A DNA stretch of 64,000 bases, taken from the NCBI RefSeq assembly GCF_014203595.1, contig NZ_JACHJK010000002.1, positions 124,001 through 188,000 on the forward strand, given 5' to 3'. The number at the start of each line of letters is the position of its first letter. The stretch's first letter is position 1. A program made the translations under genes and the position numbers. The notes beneath the pieces were generated by a model. That model made no database searches. It had not been told where the DNA came from and saw only the letters and a program-made list of their open reading frames with translations. The DNA is from Streptomyces echinatus. GTDB taxonomy: Bacteria; Actinomycetota; Actinomycetes; Streptomycetales; Streptomycetaceae. Below are positions 17,540-25,161 of the stretch, in pieces.

Positions 17540-19090
17540 TCACACCGGGCGTGTGCGGCCCTGCCAGTACGGCTCCCGCAGCCGGCGCTTGTACAGCTTG
17601 CCGTTGGGATCGCGGGGCATCTCGGCGATGAAGTCGACGGTCCTGGGCCGTTTGTAGCCGGCGAGCCGCGCGGCGCAGTGGTCCAGGACGGCGGCGGCCA
17701 GCTCCGGTCCGGGGTCGTGACCGGGGGCCGGTTCGACGACGGCCTTGACCTCCTCGCCCCACTCGTCGTGCGGGATGCCGAAGACGGCGGCGTCGGCGAC
17801 GGCGGGACAGGAGAGCAGGACGGACTCGATCTCGGCCGGATAGATGTTGACCCCGCCGGAGATGATCATGTCGATCTTGCGGTCGCGGAGGAAGAGGTAG
17901 CCCTCCTCGTCCAGGTAGCCGAGGTCGCCGACGGTGAAGAAGTCGCCGATGCGGTTCTTCCTCGTCTTGGCCTCGTCCTTGTGATACGCGAAGCCGCCGG
18001 TGTTCATCTTCAGGTAGACGGTGCCCAGTTCACCGGGCGGCAGCCGGTGGCCGTCCTCGTCGAAGACCGCGAGTTCGCTGATGGGCCAGGCCTTGCCGAC
18101 GGTGCCGGGCTTCTTCAGCCAGTCCTCTGCGGTGGCGAAGGCCCCGCCGCCCTCGCTGGCGGCGTAGTACTCCTCCACACAGTGGCCCCACCACTCGATC
18201 ATCGCCCGTTTCACATGGTCGGGGCAGGGGGCGGCGCCGTGGATGGCGTGCCGCATGGACGAGACGTCGTAGCGCCGCCGTACCTCCTCCGGCAGCGCGA
18301 GCAGCCGGTGGAACTGGGTCGGGACCATATGGGTGTGCGTGCACCTGTGGGCGTCGATGAGGCGGAGCATCTCCTCGGGCGTCCACTTGTCCATCAGCAC
18401 CAGGCGGTGGCCGATGTGCAGGGAGGCGCCGGCGAACTGGAGCACGGCGGTGTGATAGAGCGGCGAGCAGACGAGGTGCACGTTGTCGTCGTGCGGTGTG
18501 ATGCCGAAGATGCCGAGGAAGCCGCCGAGGTACGCCTCCTCGGGGCGCTTGCCGGGCAGTGGCCGGCGGATGCCGCGCGGGCGGCCGGTCGTGCCCGAGG
18601 TGTAGTTCATGACCCAGCCGAGCTCGCGGTTCCCTGGCGCCGACGCGGGCTGTCCGTCGAGGAGTTCGGGGTACGACCGGAAGCCCTCGACCGTGCCGAC
18701 GGCGTACCGGTGGCTCGCCGGGAGCCCGGCCTCGTCGGCGGCCTGGCGGGCCGGGCCGGCGAACCGCTCGTGGGCGATGAGCACCTTGGCGCCGGAGTCG
18801 GCGACGATCCAGGCGATCTCCGGGCCCACGAAGTGGTGGTTGACGGGGACGAGGTAGAGACCTGCCTGGCAGGCGGCCAGGTACGCGGTGACCAGCTCGG
18901 GCGTGTTGGGCAGGACGACCGCGAAGGCGTCCCCGCGTTCGAGGCCGGCCGCGCGCAGGCCGTGGACGAGGCGGTTGGCCGCGGCGTGCAGCCGTCCGGC
19001 CGTCCACTCCTCGCCGTCCGGCGCGATCAGGACGATGCGTTCCGGGTCCTGGGCCGCCTGGGCCCAGAAACCGGCGGGGGGTGTGCTCAC
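17540..19090 (-). CDS. Acyl-CoA synthetase (AMP-forming), coupled to nitronate monooxygenase
   Basis: A 516-aa ANL enzyme starting at GTG 19090 in a GTGA overlap with the monooxygenase gene before it. Motifs are MNYTSGTTGRPRGIRRP (P-loop), HGAAPCP, EYYAASEGGGAF (adenine motif), TVGDLGYLDEEGYLF, RKIDMIISGGVNIYPAEIE, and the C-terminal DPNGKLYKRRL. It should form acyl-CoA from a carboxylic acid and ATP. The family branch with GIRRP after the P-loop includes synthetases of the FadD17/FadD19 type that act on steroid side chains, but that match is only by motif style. The shared operator upstream of the pair links it to the hydratase/synthetase promoter at 10.9 kb. Confidence 0.9.
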   Translation of the reverse strand: MSTPPAGFWAQAAQDPERIVLIAPDGEEWTAGRLHAAANRLVHGLRAAGLERGDAFAVVLPNTPELVTAYLAACQAGLYLVPVNHHFVGPEIAWIVADSGAKVLIAHERFAGPARQAADEAGLPASHRYAVGTVEGFRSYPELLDGQPASAPGNRELGWVMNYTSGTTGRPRGIRRPLPGKRPEEAYLGGFLGIFGITPHDDNVHLVCSPLYHTAVLQFAGASLHIGHRLVLMDKWTPEEMLRLIDAHRCTHTHMVPTQFHRLLALPEEVRRRYDVSSMRHAIHGAAPCPDHVKRAMIEWWGHCVEEYYAASEGGGAFATAEDWLKKPGTVGKAWPISELAVFDEDGHRLPPGELGTVYLKMNTGGFAYHKDEAKTRKNRIGDFFTVGDLGYLDEEGYLFLRDRKIDMIISGGVNIYPAEIESVLLSCPAVADAAVFGIPHDEWGEEVKAVVEPAPGHDPGPELAAAVLDHCAARLAGYKRPRTVDFIAEMPRDPNGKLYKRRLREPYWQGRTRPV

Positions 19091-20196
19091 TGGCCGCTCC
19101 TTCCGGCGATGCGGTTGATGCGGTCCACGGCCCGCTCGAAGCCTCGGGTGAGGTCGTCGAGGACGGCCTGGACGCTGCGTTCGCAGGTCATCCGGCCGAC
19201 GATCTGGCCGACGGGGGTGCCGAGCAGCGGCTCGGCCTCGTGCTTGTGGATGCGGGAGACCGCCTCGGCCACCAGCAGTCCCTGCAACGGCATGGGCAGG
19301 GTGCCGGGGCCGGCCGGATCGTCCCAGGCGTCGGTCCACTCGGTACGGAGCTGGCGGGCGGGTTTCCCGGTCAGGGCGCGGGAGCGGACCGTGTCCCCGG
19401 ACTCGGCGGCGAGCAGTTTGCGGGTCAGCGCGGGCGAATGGAGGTCGGCCTCTGTGGTGGTCAGCCATATGGAGCCCAGCCACACACCCTGGGCACCGAG
19501 GCTGAGCGCGGCGGCCACCTGCGGGCCGCTGCCGATGCCCCCGGCGGCCAGAACGGGCAGCGGGTCGACGGCCTCCACCACCTCGGGGGTGAGCACCATG
19601 GTGGCGATCTCCCCGGTGTGCCCGCCGGCCTCGTAGCCCTGCGCCACGACGAGGTCGATGCCCGCCTCCTGGTGCTTGCGGGCGTGCCGGGCGCTGCCGG
19701 CCAGCGCCGCGACCAGGACGTCCCGGTCGTGGGCGCGGCGGACCACGTCGGCGGGCGGTGAGCCGAGGGCGTTGGCCAGCAGTCTGATCGGGTACTCGAA
19801 GGCGACGTCGAGCTGGGTGCGGGCGACCTGCTCCATCCAGCCGGTGATGCGCCATCCCGACGCCTCGCCCTCGGCGAGTCCGGGCACGCCGTACCGGGCG
19901 AGGGTCTCCTCGACGAACCGCCGGTGCGCCTCCGGGATCATCGCCTCGACGTCCGCCTCGGAGACGCCTTCCACCTTCTTCGCCGGCATGACGACATCCA
20001 GGCCGTAGGGCCGGCCCCCGGCATGCGCGTCGAGCCAGTCGAGGTCGCGTTTGAGGTCGTCGGGGGCGGTGTAGCGGACCGCGCCGAGCACCCCGAAGCC
20101 GCCGGCCCGGCTGATGGCCGCGGCGACGGCGGGGAACGGCGTGAAACCGAAGACGGCGTGCTCGATTCCCAGTTTCCTGCTCAGCTCCGTCTGCAT
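19087..20196 (-). CDS. Nitronate monooxygenase / 2-nitropropane dioxygenase-like flavoprotein
   Basis: A 369-aa TIM-barrel flavoprotein from the ATG at 20196 (MQTELSRKLGIEHAVFG). Signatures include AAISRAGGFGVLGA near the N-terminus, DLVVAQGYEAGGHTGEI with the catalytic His, VLAAGGIGSG and the phosphate loop ALSLGAQGVWLGSIWL. NMO-family enzymes oxidise alkyl nitronates with FMN and oxygen. In actinobacteria many homologues sit in lipid or steroid catabolic clusters with unknown physiological substrates, as here. It leads a two-gene operon with the following acyl-CoA synthetase. No clear ribosome-binding site precedes the ATG, so a leaderless or unusual initiation is possible. The 25-bp operator lies 39 bases upstream. 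Confidence 0.87.
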   Translation of the reverse strand: MQTELSRKLGIEHAVFGFTPFPAVAAAISRAGGFGVLGAVRYTAPDDLKRDLDWLDAHAGGRPYGLDVVMPAKKVEGVSEADVEAMIPEAHRRFVEETLARYGVPGLAEGEASGWRITGWMEQVARTQLDVAFEYPIRLLANALGSPPADVVRRAHDRDVLVAALAGSARHARKHQEAGIDLVVAQGYEAGGHTGEIATMVLTPEVVEAVDPLPVLAAGGIGSGPQVAAALSLGAQGVWLGSIWLTTTEADLHSPALTRKLLAAESGDTVRSRALTGKPARQLRTEWTDAWDDPAGPGTLPMPLQGLLVAEAVSRIHKHEAEPLLGTPVGQIVGRMTCERSVQAVLDDLTRGFERAVDRINRIAGRSGQ

Positions 20197-20235
20197 GGGC
20201 GCAGGATGCCGCAGCGGACCGGACGACGGAAGACC

Positions 20236-20260
20236 TTTTCTGATACCCCGTCAGATTTCT
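20236..20260. promoter_or_regulatory. Second copy of the 25-bp palindromic operator
   Basis: This site reads TTTTCTGA, TACCCC, then GTCAGATTTCT. The arms TCTGA and TCAGA sit at 20239 and 20251, with the same spacing and flanks as the site at 10893-10917. It precedes the monooxygenase/acyl-CoA synthetase pair. A further TCTGA begins at 20258, so three alternating half sites are present. The conservation beyond the palindrome argues for a genuine binding site. Confidence 0.6.
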
Positions 20261-20279
20261 GACGGCACCACGCGCCCCG

Positions 20280-20342
20280 TTGACACACCCCCCGTCTGAC
20301 AGGAAAGTTTCACCGGCAGGGCAAGCCCCGAAAGATTCTTTC
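20280..20342. promoter_or_regulatory. Promoter with two GAAA-TTTC palindromes before the serine hydrolase
   Basis: TTGACA at 20280 could be a -35 box. GAAAGTTTC at 20303-20311 falls where the -10 would lie, and a longer palindrome GAAAG-ATT-CTTTC is at 20330-20342, 18 bases before the ATG. The two sites are 27 bases apart. Overlap with the core promoter suggests repression, perhaps by a wall-sugar-responsive regulator since the gene is AmiE-like; that link is inference. Confidence 0.45.
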
Positions 20343-20359
20343 AGGCGGGAGGCCGCGCG

Positions 20360-22147
20360 ATGACGGACGACCTGGCAGGCGGACGAGCGGGCGGGCTGAC
20401 CCGCCGCCGGCTCGTGGTGGGCTCCCTGGCCTCGGGCGGCGCACTCGCCCTCGGCGCGCTCCCGGCGGGCCCGGCCACAGCCGCGCCCGCCTCGGGCCGC
20501 CGCACCACCCTGCGCCACGGCTCGGCCGAGCGCGCCGGGCTGCTCCCCGGTCAGCTGCGGCAACTCGTCACGGACGCCGAGGCGTTCCTCGCCCCCTCCC
20601 CCCGGCACCCCTGGTACGCGGGAGCCGTGCTGCTCGCCGGGCGCGGCCACACCGTGGCACTGCACGAGCCGATCGGCATGGCGGTGCGCTACGCCGCGTA
20701 CGACGAGAAGACCGACACCGGTGTCGAGTTCCCGCCCGGACAGCAGCTCCCGACGACCCGGGACACCGTGTTCGACCTGGCCTCGGTCTCCAAGCTGTTC
20801 ACCTCCGTTCTCGCGGTGCAGCAGATCGAGCGGGGCACGCTGGACCTCACCGGTACGGTCGCCTCGTACCTGCCGGAGTTCGGGCGCGCGGGCAAGCAGA
20901 AGGTGACGGTCCGCCAGCTCCTCACCCACACCTCCGGATTCCGTGCCTGGCTCCCGCTCTACGCCGCGCCGACGCGCGAGCAGCGGCTGGAACTGATCTG
21001 GAACGAGGCGCCGCTGCACCCGCCCGGCACCGCCTACCTGTACTCGGACCTGAACCTGATCACGCTTCAGCTCGTCCTGGAAAAGATCACCGGCCGCACG
21101 CTGGACGCGCTGCTGCGCGACGAGATCACCGGCCCGCTCGGCCTGGACAGCACCCGCTACAACCCGCCCGCCTCCTGGAAGCCGCGGATCGCGGCGACCG
21201 AGGACGCGCGCCGCCCCTGGTCGGGTCTTGACCGCGGGCTGGTGTGGGGCGAGGTGCACGACGAGAACGCCTACGGCATGGGCGGCGTCGCCGGCCATGC
21301 CGGGGTGTTCTCCTGCGCCTGGGACCTGGCGGTCCTCGGCCGGGCGCTGCTCGACGGAGGCGCTTACGGCCGGGCCCGGATCCTGCGGCCCGAGTCGGTG
21401 GACCTGATGTTCACCGACTTCAACACGGCCTTCCCGGGCGACGAGCACGGCCTCGGCCTCGAGCTGTACCAGCACTGGTACATGGGGGCGATGGCCACCC
21501 CGCGCACGGCCGGCCACACCGGCTTCACCGGCACCTCGCTCGTGCTCGATCCCACGACCGACTCCTTCCTGGTCGTCCTCGGCAACTCCGTGCACCCGGT
21601 GCGCACCTGGCGGTCCGGCTCGGCTCCCCGGGTCGCCGCGGGCAACCGCCTCGCCCGCGCGGTGCCGGTCCGGCCGGCGCGGGGCCGCAGGGCCTGGTTC
21701 GCGGGCATGGTGAACGCCACGGCCGCCACGCTGACCCTCCCGGAGCTGGACACCTCCTCCGGCACGGCGGGCCTTCGGTGCGCCCTGTGGTGGGACACCG
21801 AGCCCCGGTCGGACACGGTGGCGCTGGAGTCCTCGACGGACGGCGGCACCACCTGGCTTCCGGTCCCCTTCACCACCACCCGTGACGGCAAGGACCCCGA
21901 GGACCACCCGGCGGGTACGGTCACCGGCTGGTCGTGCCGGGTCTGGCACCGGGTGACCGCCGCCGTGCCGGCCGCCCCCCGGCTGGTCCTGCGCTGGCGG
22001 TACGGCACCGACCCGCTCTACGTCGGCCGGGGCGCGTACGTCGACGCCCTGCGCGTCGAGGCGGGCGGGACGGTGCTGTTCGACGGGGGCCGCCCGGCGG
22101 ACACGGCCCGGATCACGGCGGTGGGCTGGCAGGCCTCGGCCGACTGA
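20360..22147 (+). CDS. Tat-exported beta-lactamase-family serine hydrolase (AmiE-like)
   Basis: A 595-aa protein from the ATG at 20360, behind GGGAGG. The N-terminus LTRRRLVVGSLASGG is a strong twin-arginine signal with an ATAAPA-type cleavage region near residue 43. The class-C beta-lactamase/esterase fold shows LASVSKLFTSV (S-x-x-K), LYSDLN (Y-x-N-type motif) and AGHTGFTG (K/H-T-G). The C-terminal 160 residues form a separate beta-rich domain (ESSTDGGTTWLPVPF, VLRWRYGTD), probably carbohydrate or wall binding. Bacillus AmiE, a lactamase-fold amidase for muropeptides, has a comparable catalytic domain, so action on peptidoglycan fragments outside the membrane is the best guess. Esterase activity is the main alternative. 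It is transcribed divergently from the monooxygenase operon. Confidence 0.85.
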   Translation: MTDDLAGGRAGGLTRRRLVVGSLASGGALALGALPAGPATAAPASGRRTTLRHGSAERAGLLPGQLRQLVTDAEAFLAPSPRHPWYAGAVLLAGRGHTVALHEPIGMAVRYAAYDEKTDTGVEFPPGQQLPTTRDTVFDLASVSKLFTSVLAVQQIERGTLDLTGTVASYLPEFGRAGKQKVTVRQLLTHTSGFRAWLPLYAAPTREQRLELIWNEAPLHPPGTAYLYSDLNLITLQLVLEKITGRTLDALLRDEITGPLGLDSTRYNPPASWKPRIAATEDARRPWSGLDRGLVWGEVHDENAYGMGGVAGHAGVFSCAWDLAVLGRALLDGGAYGRARILRPESVDLMFTDFNTAFPGDEHGLGLELYQHWYMGAMATPRTAGHTGFTGTSLVLDPTTDSFLVVLGNSVHPVRTWRSGSAPRVAAGNRLARAVPVRPARGRRAWFAGMVNATAATLTLPELDTSSGTAGLRCALWWDTEPRSDTVALESSTDGGTTWLPVPFTTTRDGKDPEDHPAGTVTGWSCRVWHRVTAAVPAAPRLVLRWRYGTDPLYVGRGAYVDALRVEAGGTVLFDGGRPADTARITAVGWQASAD

Positions 22148-22185
22148 GACGGCCGGGGCGGGAGCGGGCCGCCGCCGGGCCGCCC

Positions 22186-22263
22186 GAGGAGGACGTCAGC
22201 GCCGCCGGCGCCGCGCGGCCGGCCGAGGAGGACGTGAGCGCCGCCGGTGCCGCTCGGCCGGCC
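22186..22263. repeat. Two tandem copies of a 39-bp unit
   Basis: GAGGAGGACGT begins at 22186 and again at 22225; the two 39-bp units differ at three positions. Read in one forward frame all three changes are synonymous third-position changes, which hints that the sequence was once coding. It lies just past the serine-hydrolase stop. Confidence 0.6.
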
Positions 22264-22264
22264 G
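22216..22264. terminator. 12-bp stem between convergent genes
   Basis: CGGCCGGCCGAG and CTCGGCCGGCCG are perfect 12-bp complementary arms separated by 25 bases. They lie in the 134-base gap between the convergent serine hydrolase and flavoprotein genes. A bidirectional terminator is the simplest reading. Confidence 0.5.
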
Positions 22265-22281
22265 GGGGCGGGAGACGGCGG

Positions 22282-23844
22282 TCAGTCCTGCTCCAGCACC
22301 GCCATCGCCGCGTTGTGCCCAGGCACCCCGCTGACCCCGCCCCCGCGCACCGCGCCCGCCCCGCACAGCAGGACTCGGGCGTGCCGTGTCTCCACACCCC
22401 ACCGGCCGGTGTCCGGCTCGGCGTACGGCCAGGACAGGGCCCGGTGGAAGATGTTGCCGCCCGGCAGCCGCAGGTCGCGTTCGAGGTCCAGCGGGGTCCT
22501 GGCCTCGATGCAGGGGCGGCCGTCGGCGTCGGTGGCCAGGCAGTCCGCGAGGGGTTCGGCGAGGTGGGCGTCGAGCTGCGCGAGGGTCGACTTCAGCAGC
22601 TCCTCGCGGACGGCGTCGTTGTCCCGGTCGAAGAGCCGGGCCGGGGTGTGCAGGCCGAAGAGGGTCAGCGTCTGGTAGCCGCGCGCGGCGAGCTCGGGGC
22701 CGAGGATGGTGGGATCGGTCAGGGAGTGGCAGTAGATCTCGGAGGGCGGGGCGGAGGGGAGTTCTCCGGCGGCGGCCTGGGCGTGCGCGGTGGCCAGCTG
22801 CCGGTAGCCCTCGGCGATGTGGAAGGTACCGGCGAACGCCTCACGCGGGTCGGCGTCGGGGTCGCGCAGCCGGGGCAGCCGCTTCAGCAGCATGTTGACC
22901 TTGAGCTGGGCCCCCTCGGCCGGCTCGGGCGCCGGGTCGCCGGTGAGGGCGGCCAGCTCCTGCGGGGAGGCGTTCACCAGGACGTACCGGGCGGCGGCGA
23001 CGCCCTTGCCGTCCCGGGTGCGGTAGGCGACCTCGGCGGTGTCTGCGTCGGTGTCGATCCGGACCGCCTCGTGCCCGGTCGCGATGACCGCGCCGGCCGC
23101 TCGGGCCGCCGCGGCCAGCGCGTCGGTCAGCGCGCCCATGCCGCCGACGGGCACGTCCCAGGCGCCGGTCCCGCCGCCGATGACGTGGTAGAGGAAGCAG
23201 CGGTTCTGCGCGAGCGAGGGGTCGTGGGCGTCGGCGAAGGTGCCGATGAGCGCGTCGGTGAGGACGACGCCCCGGACCAGGTCGTCGGTGAACCTCTCCT
23301 CGACGGCGACGCCGACGGGTTCCTCGAACAGGGTCCGCCAGGCGGTCTCGTCGTCGATGCGGCGGCGCAGCTCGTCACGGGTGGGCAGCGGTTCGGTGAG
23401 CGTCGGGAAGACACGCCGGGCGACGTGGCCCGTCATGTCGTAGAAGCGCTGCCAGGCCGCGTACTCGCGGTCGCCGCCGGTCAGCCGGGCGAACGCCGCC
23501 CGGGTGCGCTCCTCGCCGCCGCCGACCAGGAGTCCGGTGGGCCGGCCTGCCCGCTCCACGGGGGTGTAGGAGGAGATGGTGCGCCCGCGGACGCGGAAGT
23601 CGAGTCCCAGGTCGCGCACGATCTTCTCGGGCAGCAGGCTGACCAGGTACGAGTAGCGCGAGAGGCGGGCGTCGACGCCGGCGAACGGGCGGGTGGAGAC
23701 GGCGGCGCCGCCGGTGTGGTCCAGCCGCTCCAGCACCAGGACGGAGCGGCCGGCGCGGGCCAGATAGGCGGCGGCGACCAGACCGTTGTGGCCACCGCCG
23801 ACGATGACGGCGTCGTACGCGTGGGTTCCCTCGGTGGCAGACAT
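22282..23844 (-). CDS. Phytoene desaturase / PYROXD2-type FAD oxidoreductase
   Basis: A 520-aa flavoprotein starting at the ATG at 23844. The N-terminal dinucleotide fold is DAVIVGGGHNGLVAAAYLARAG (GxGxxG), followed by VLERLDHTGGAAV. A GGMGALTDALAAAA segment lies mid-protein. The C-terminal FAD motif is LCGAGAVRGGGVSGVPGHNA. This branch (carotenoid isomerase/phytoene-dehydrogenase-like, PYROXD2 in animals) performs flavin-dependent desaturation, isomerisation or oxidation of hydrophobic substrates. No crt genes are near, so carotenoid synthesis is not indicated. The gene stands alone on its strand, convergent with the serine hydrolase and divergent from the membrane protein gene. Its Shine-Dalgarno sequence is weak. 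Confidence 0.85.
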   Translation of the reverse strand: MSATEGTHAYDAVIVGGGHNGLVAAAYLARAGRSVLVLERLDHTGGAAVSTRPFAGVDARLSRYSYLVSLLPEKIVRDLGLDFRVRGRTISSYTPVERAGRPTGLLVGGGEERTRAAFARLTGGDREYAAWQRFYDMTGHVARRVFPTLTEPLPTRDELRRRIDDETAWRTLFEEPVGVAVEERFTDDLVRGVVLTDALIGTFADAHDPSLAQNRCFLYHVIGGGTGAWDVPVGGMGALTDALAAAARAAGAVIATGHEAVRIDTDADTAEVAYRTRDGKGVAAARYVLVNASPQELAALTGDPAPEPAEGAQLKVNMLLKRLPRLRDPDADPREAFAGTFHIAEGYRQLATAHAQAAAGELPSAPPSEIYCHSLTDPTILGPELAARGYQTLTLFGLHTPARLFDRDNDAVREELLKSTLAQLDAHLAEPLADCLATDADGRPCIEARTPLDLERDLRLPGGNIFHRALSWPYAEPDTGRWGVETRHARVLLCGAGAVRGGGVSGVPGHNAAMAVLEQD

Positions 23845-24002
23845 GGTTCTTCGTAACACGTACGGATCTGCCTGGGAAGCCAAACGTTTCTGTGGTGACT
23901 TGCTCCCGCCAATCGGACCAGGGCCCGTCAAGTTCCGTGGCCCGGCGGTCGACCTCACTGGCGCCGGCCTTGCACGACGGCGGCGCGAACGAGGAGTCGG
24001 AC

Positions 24003-25127
24003 ATGGGCAGAACGGCGGAGTGGACGGCCAAGGGGCGGGGCCTGCTCGGGAAGATGCCGTACTGGTCTTCCCGGGGCGAGCTGGGGACGTGGGAGGAGCG
24101 GGAGCTGCTGCGTGCGCGGATCACGGAGCTGGAGGCCGTGCTGGACGCGGTCTCCGCCCGGGCGCAGGCGGACCCCGACCGGAGCGATCTGGCCCCCTCC
24201 TATGTGGCCAAGGCCCGCCTGGAGCTCGATGCCGCGCGCGACGTCCTCTCGCACCGGACGCATCCGATGATGCGCCGGGCCGCGCATCTGGGCGTGGCCC
24301 GCTCGCATCTCGACGTTGCGCTGAACCTCATGGTGTGGACGGCCTCACTCGACGACGTCAAGGCCCTCCTGCCGGACCTCGCGGCCCGGGTCGACGAGCA
24401 TTTCGCCCCCCGCGACCCCCGCCGGATCCGCATCAAGGAGATCGCCCAGCGGCTGAACCAGCCGGACAACAGGACCCTGGAACCCAGCGAGCGCTCCTTC
24501 CTCGCCGACACGGTCAGCCTCGCCCGGCGGCTGCTGCGCAAGGAGACCCTCCGGGTGCGCAGCTTCGTGCGGATCGTACGGCTCGTGACCATCGGTCTCG
24601 GTCTCGCGGCCGTCGCGGTGGCCTGGGCCGGCTGCTACTGGGACGACATGGTTCCGCTGTGTTTCACACCCGAGTACCGCAACACGTTCTCGGTCGTGTG
24701 TCCCACCCGGACCGTCACCGGCTTCACGTCGCCGCCCGGGACGGACGCCATCGCCTCGGCCTCCCGCGGGGCGGACTACCTGGTCGTCGAGATCGTCGGT
24801 CTCGTGTCCGCGGGTATCGCCTCCGCCGCGGCGCTCAGACGGATCAGGGGGACGGCGCTGCCGTACGGTGTCCCGGTCGTGCTGGCGCTGCTGAAGCTCC
24901 CGACGGGGGCGCTCACGGCGGTACTGGGGCTGCTGCTGATGCGGGGCGGCTTCGTGCCCGGGCTCAGCGCCCTCGACTCCACGGCCCAGATCATCGCCTG
25001 GTCGGTCATCCTGGGCTACTCCCAGCAGTTGTTCACCCGGTCCGTCGACAGTCAGGGACAGGCCGTCCTGGACTCCGTCCGGGGCCCGCAGAGCCCGGGC
25101 AGCTCCGGCGCGGACCACAGACGCTGA
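24003..25127 (+). CDS. Integral membrane protein of unknown function
   Basis: A 374-aa protein from the ATG at 24003 with GAGGAG upstream. The first 190 residues are soluble, acidic to basic and helical (ERELLRARITELEAVLDAVSA, a likely coiled coil). At least four hydrophobic helices follow: VTIGLGLAAVAVAWAGCYW, VVEIVGLVSAGIASAAAL, the stretch from VVLALLKLP to VLGLLLM, and IIAWSVILGYSQQLF. Two Cys residues lie in the extracytoplasmic-looking loop between the first two helices. I do not recognise a family. A cytoplasmic helical domain attached to a four-helix membrane block suggests a sensor or scaffold, but that is speculation. The start is chosen by the ribosome site. Confidence 0.72.
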   Translation: MGRTAEWTAKGRGLLGKMPYWSSRGELGTWEERELLRARITELEAVLDAVSARAQADPDRSDLAPSYVAKARLELDAARDVLSHRTHPMMRRAAHLGVARSHLDVALNLMVWTASLDDVKALLPDLAARVDEHFAPRDPRRIRIKEIAQRLNQPDNRTLEPSERSFLADTVSLARRLLRKETLRVRSFVRIVRLVTIGLGLAAVAVAWAGCYWDDMVPLCFTPEYRNTFSVVCPTRTVTGFTSPPGTDAIASASRGADYLVVEIVGLVSAGIASAAALRRIRGTALPYGVPVVLALLKLPTGALTAVLGLLLMRGGFVPGLSALDSTAQIIAWSVILGYSQQLFTRSVDSQGQAVLDSVRGPQSPGSSGADHRR

Positions 25128-25146
25128 GCCCGGGCGGACTCCGGGC
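25128..25146. terminator. Short GC hairpin between convergent genes
   Basis: GCCCGG and CCGGGC form a 6-bp stem with a 7-base loop directly after the membrane-protein stop. It lies in a 34-base gap before the end of the MpaB-type gene. It is a weak candidate. Confidence 0.35.
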
Positions 25147-25161
25147 CCGGCGTGCGGCGGC

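Noticed and set aside
17540..21949. 1469-codon open frame on the minus strand
   Set aside because: Meaningful protein begins at GTG 19090; upstream it overlaps the monooxygenase and runs antisense to the Tat-exported serine hydrolase without any domain signal.
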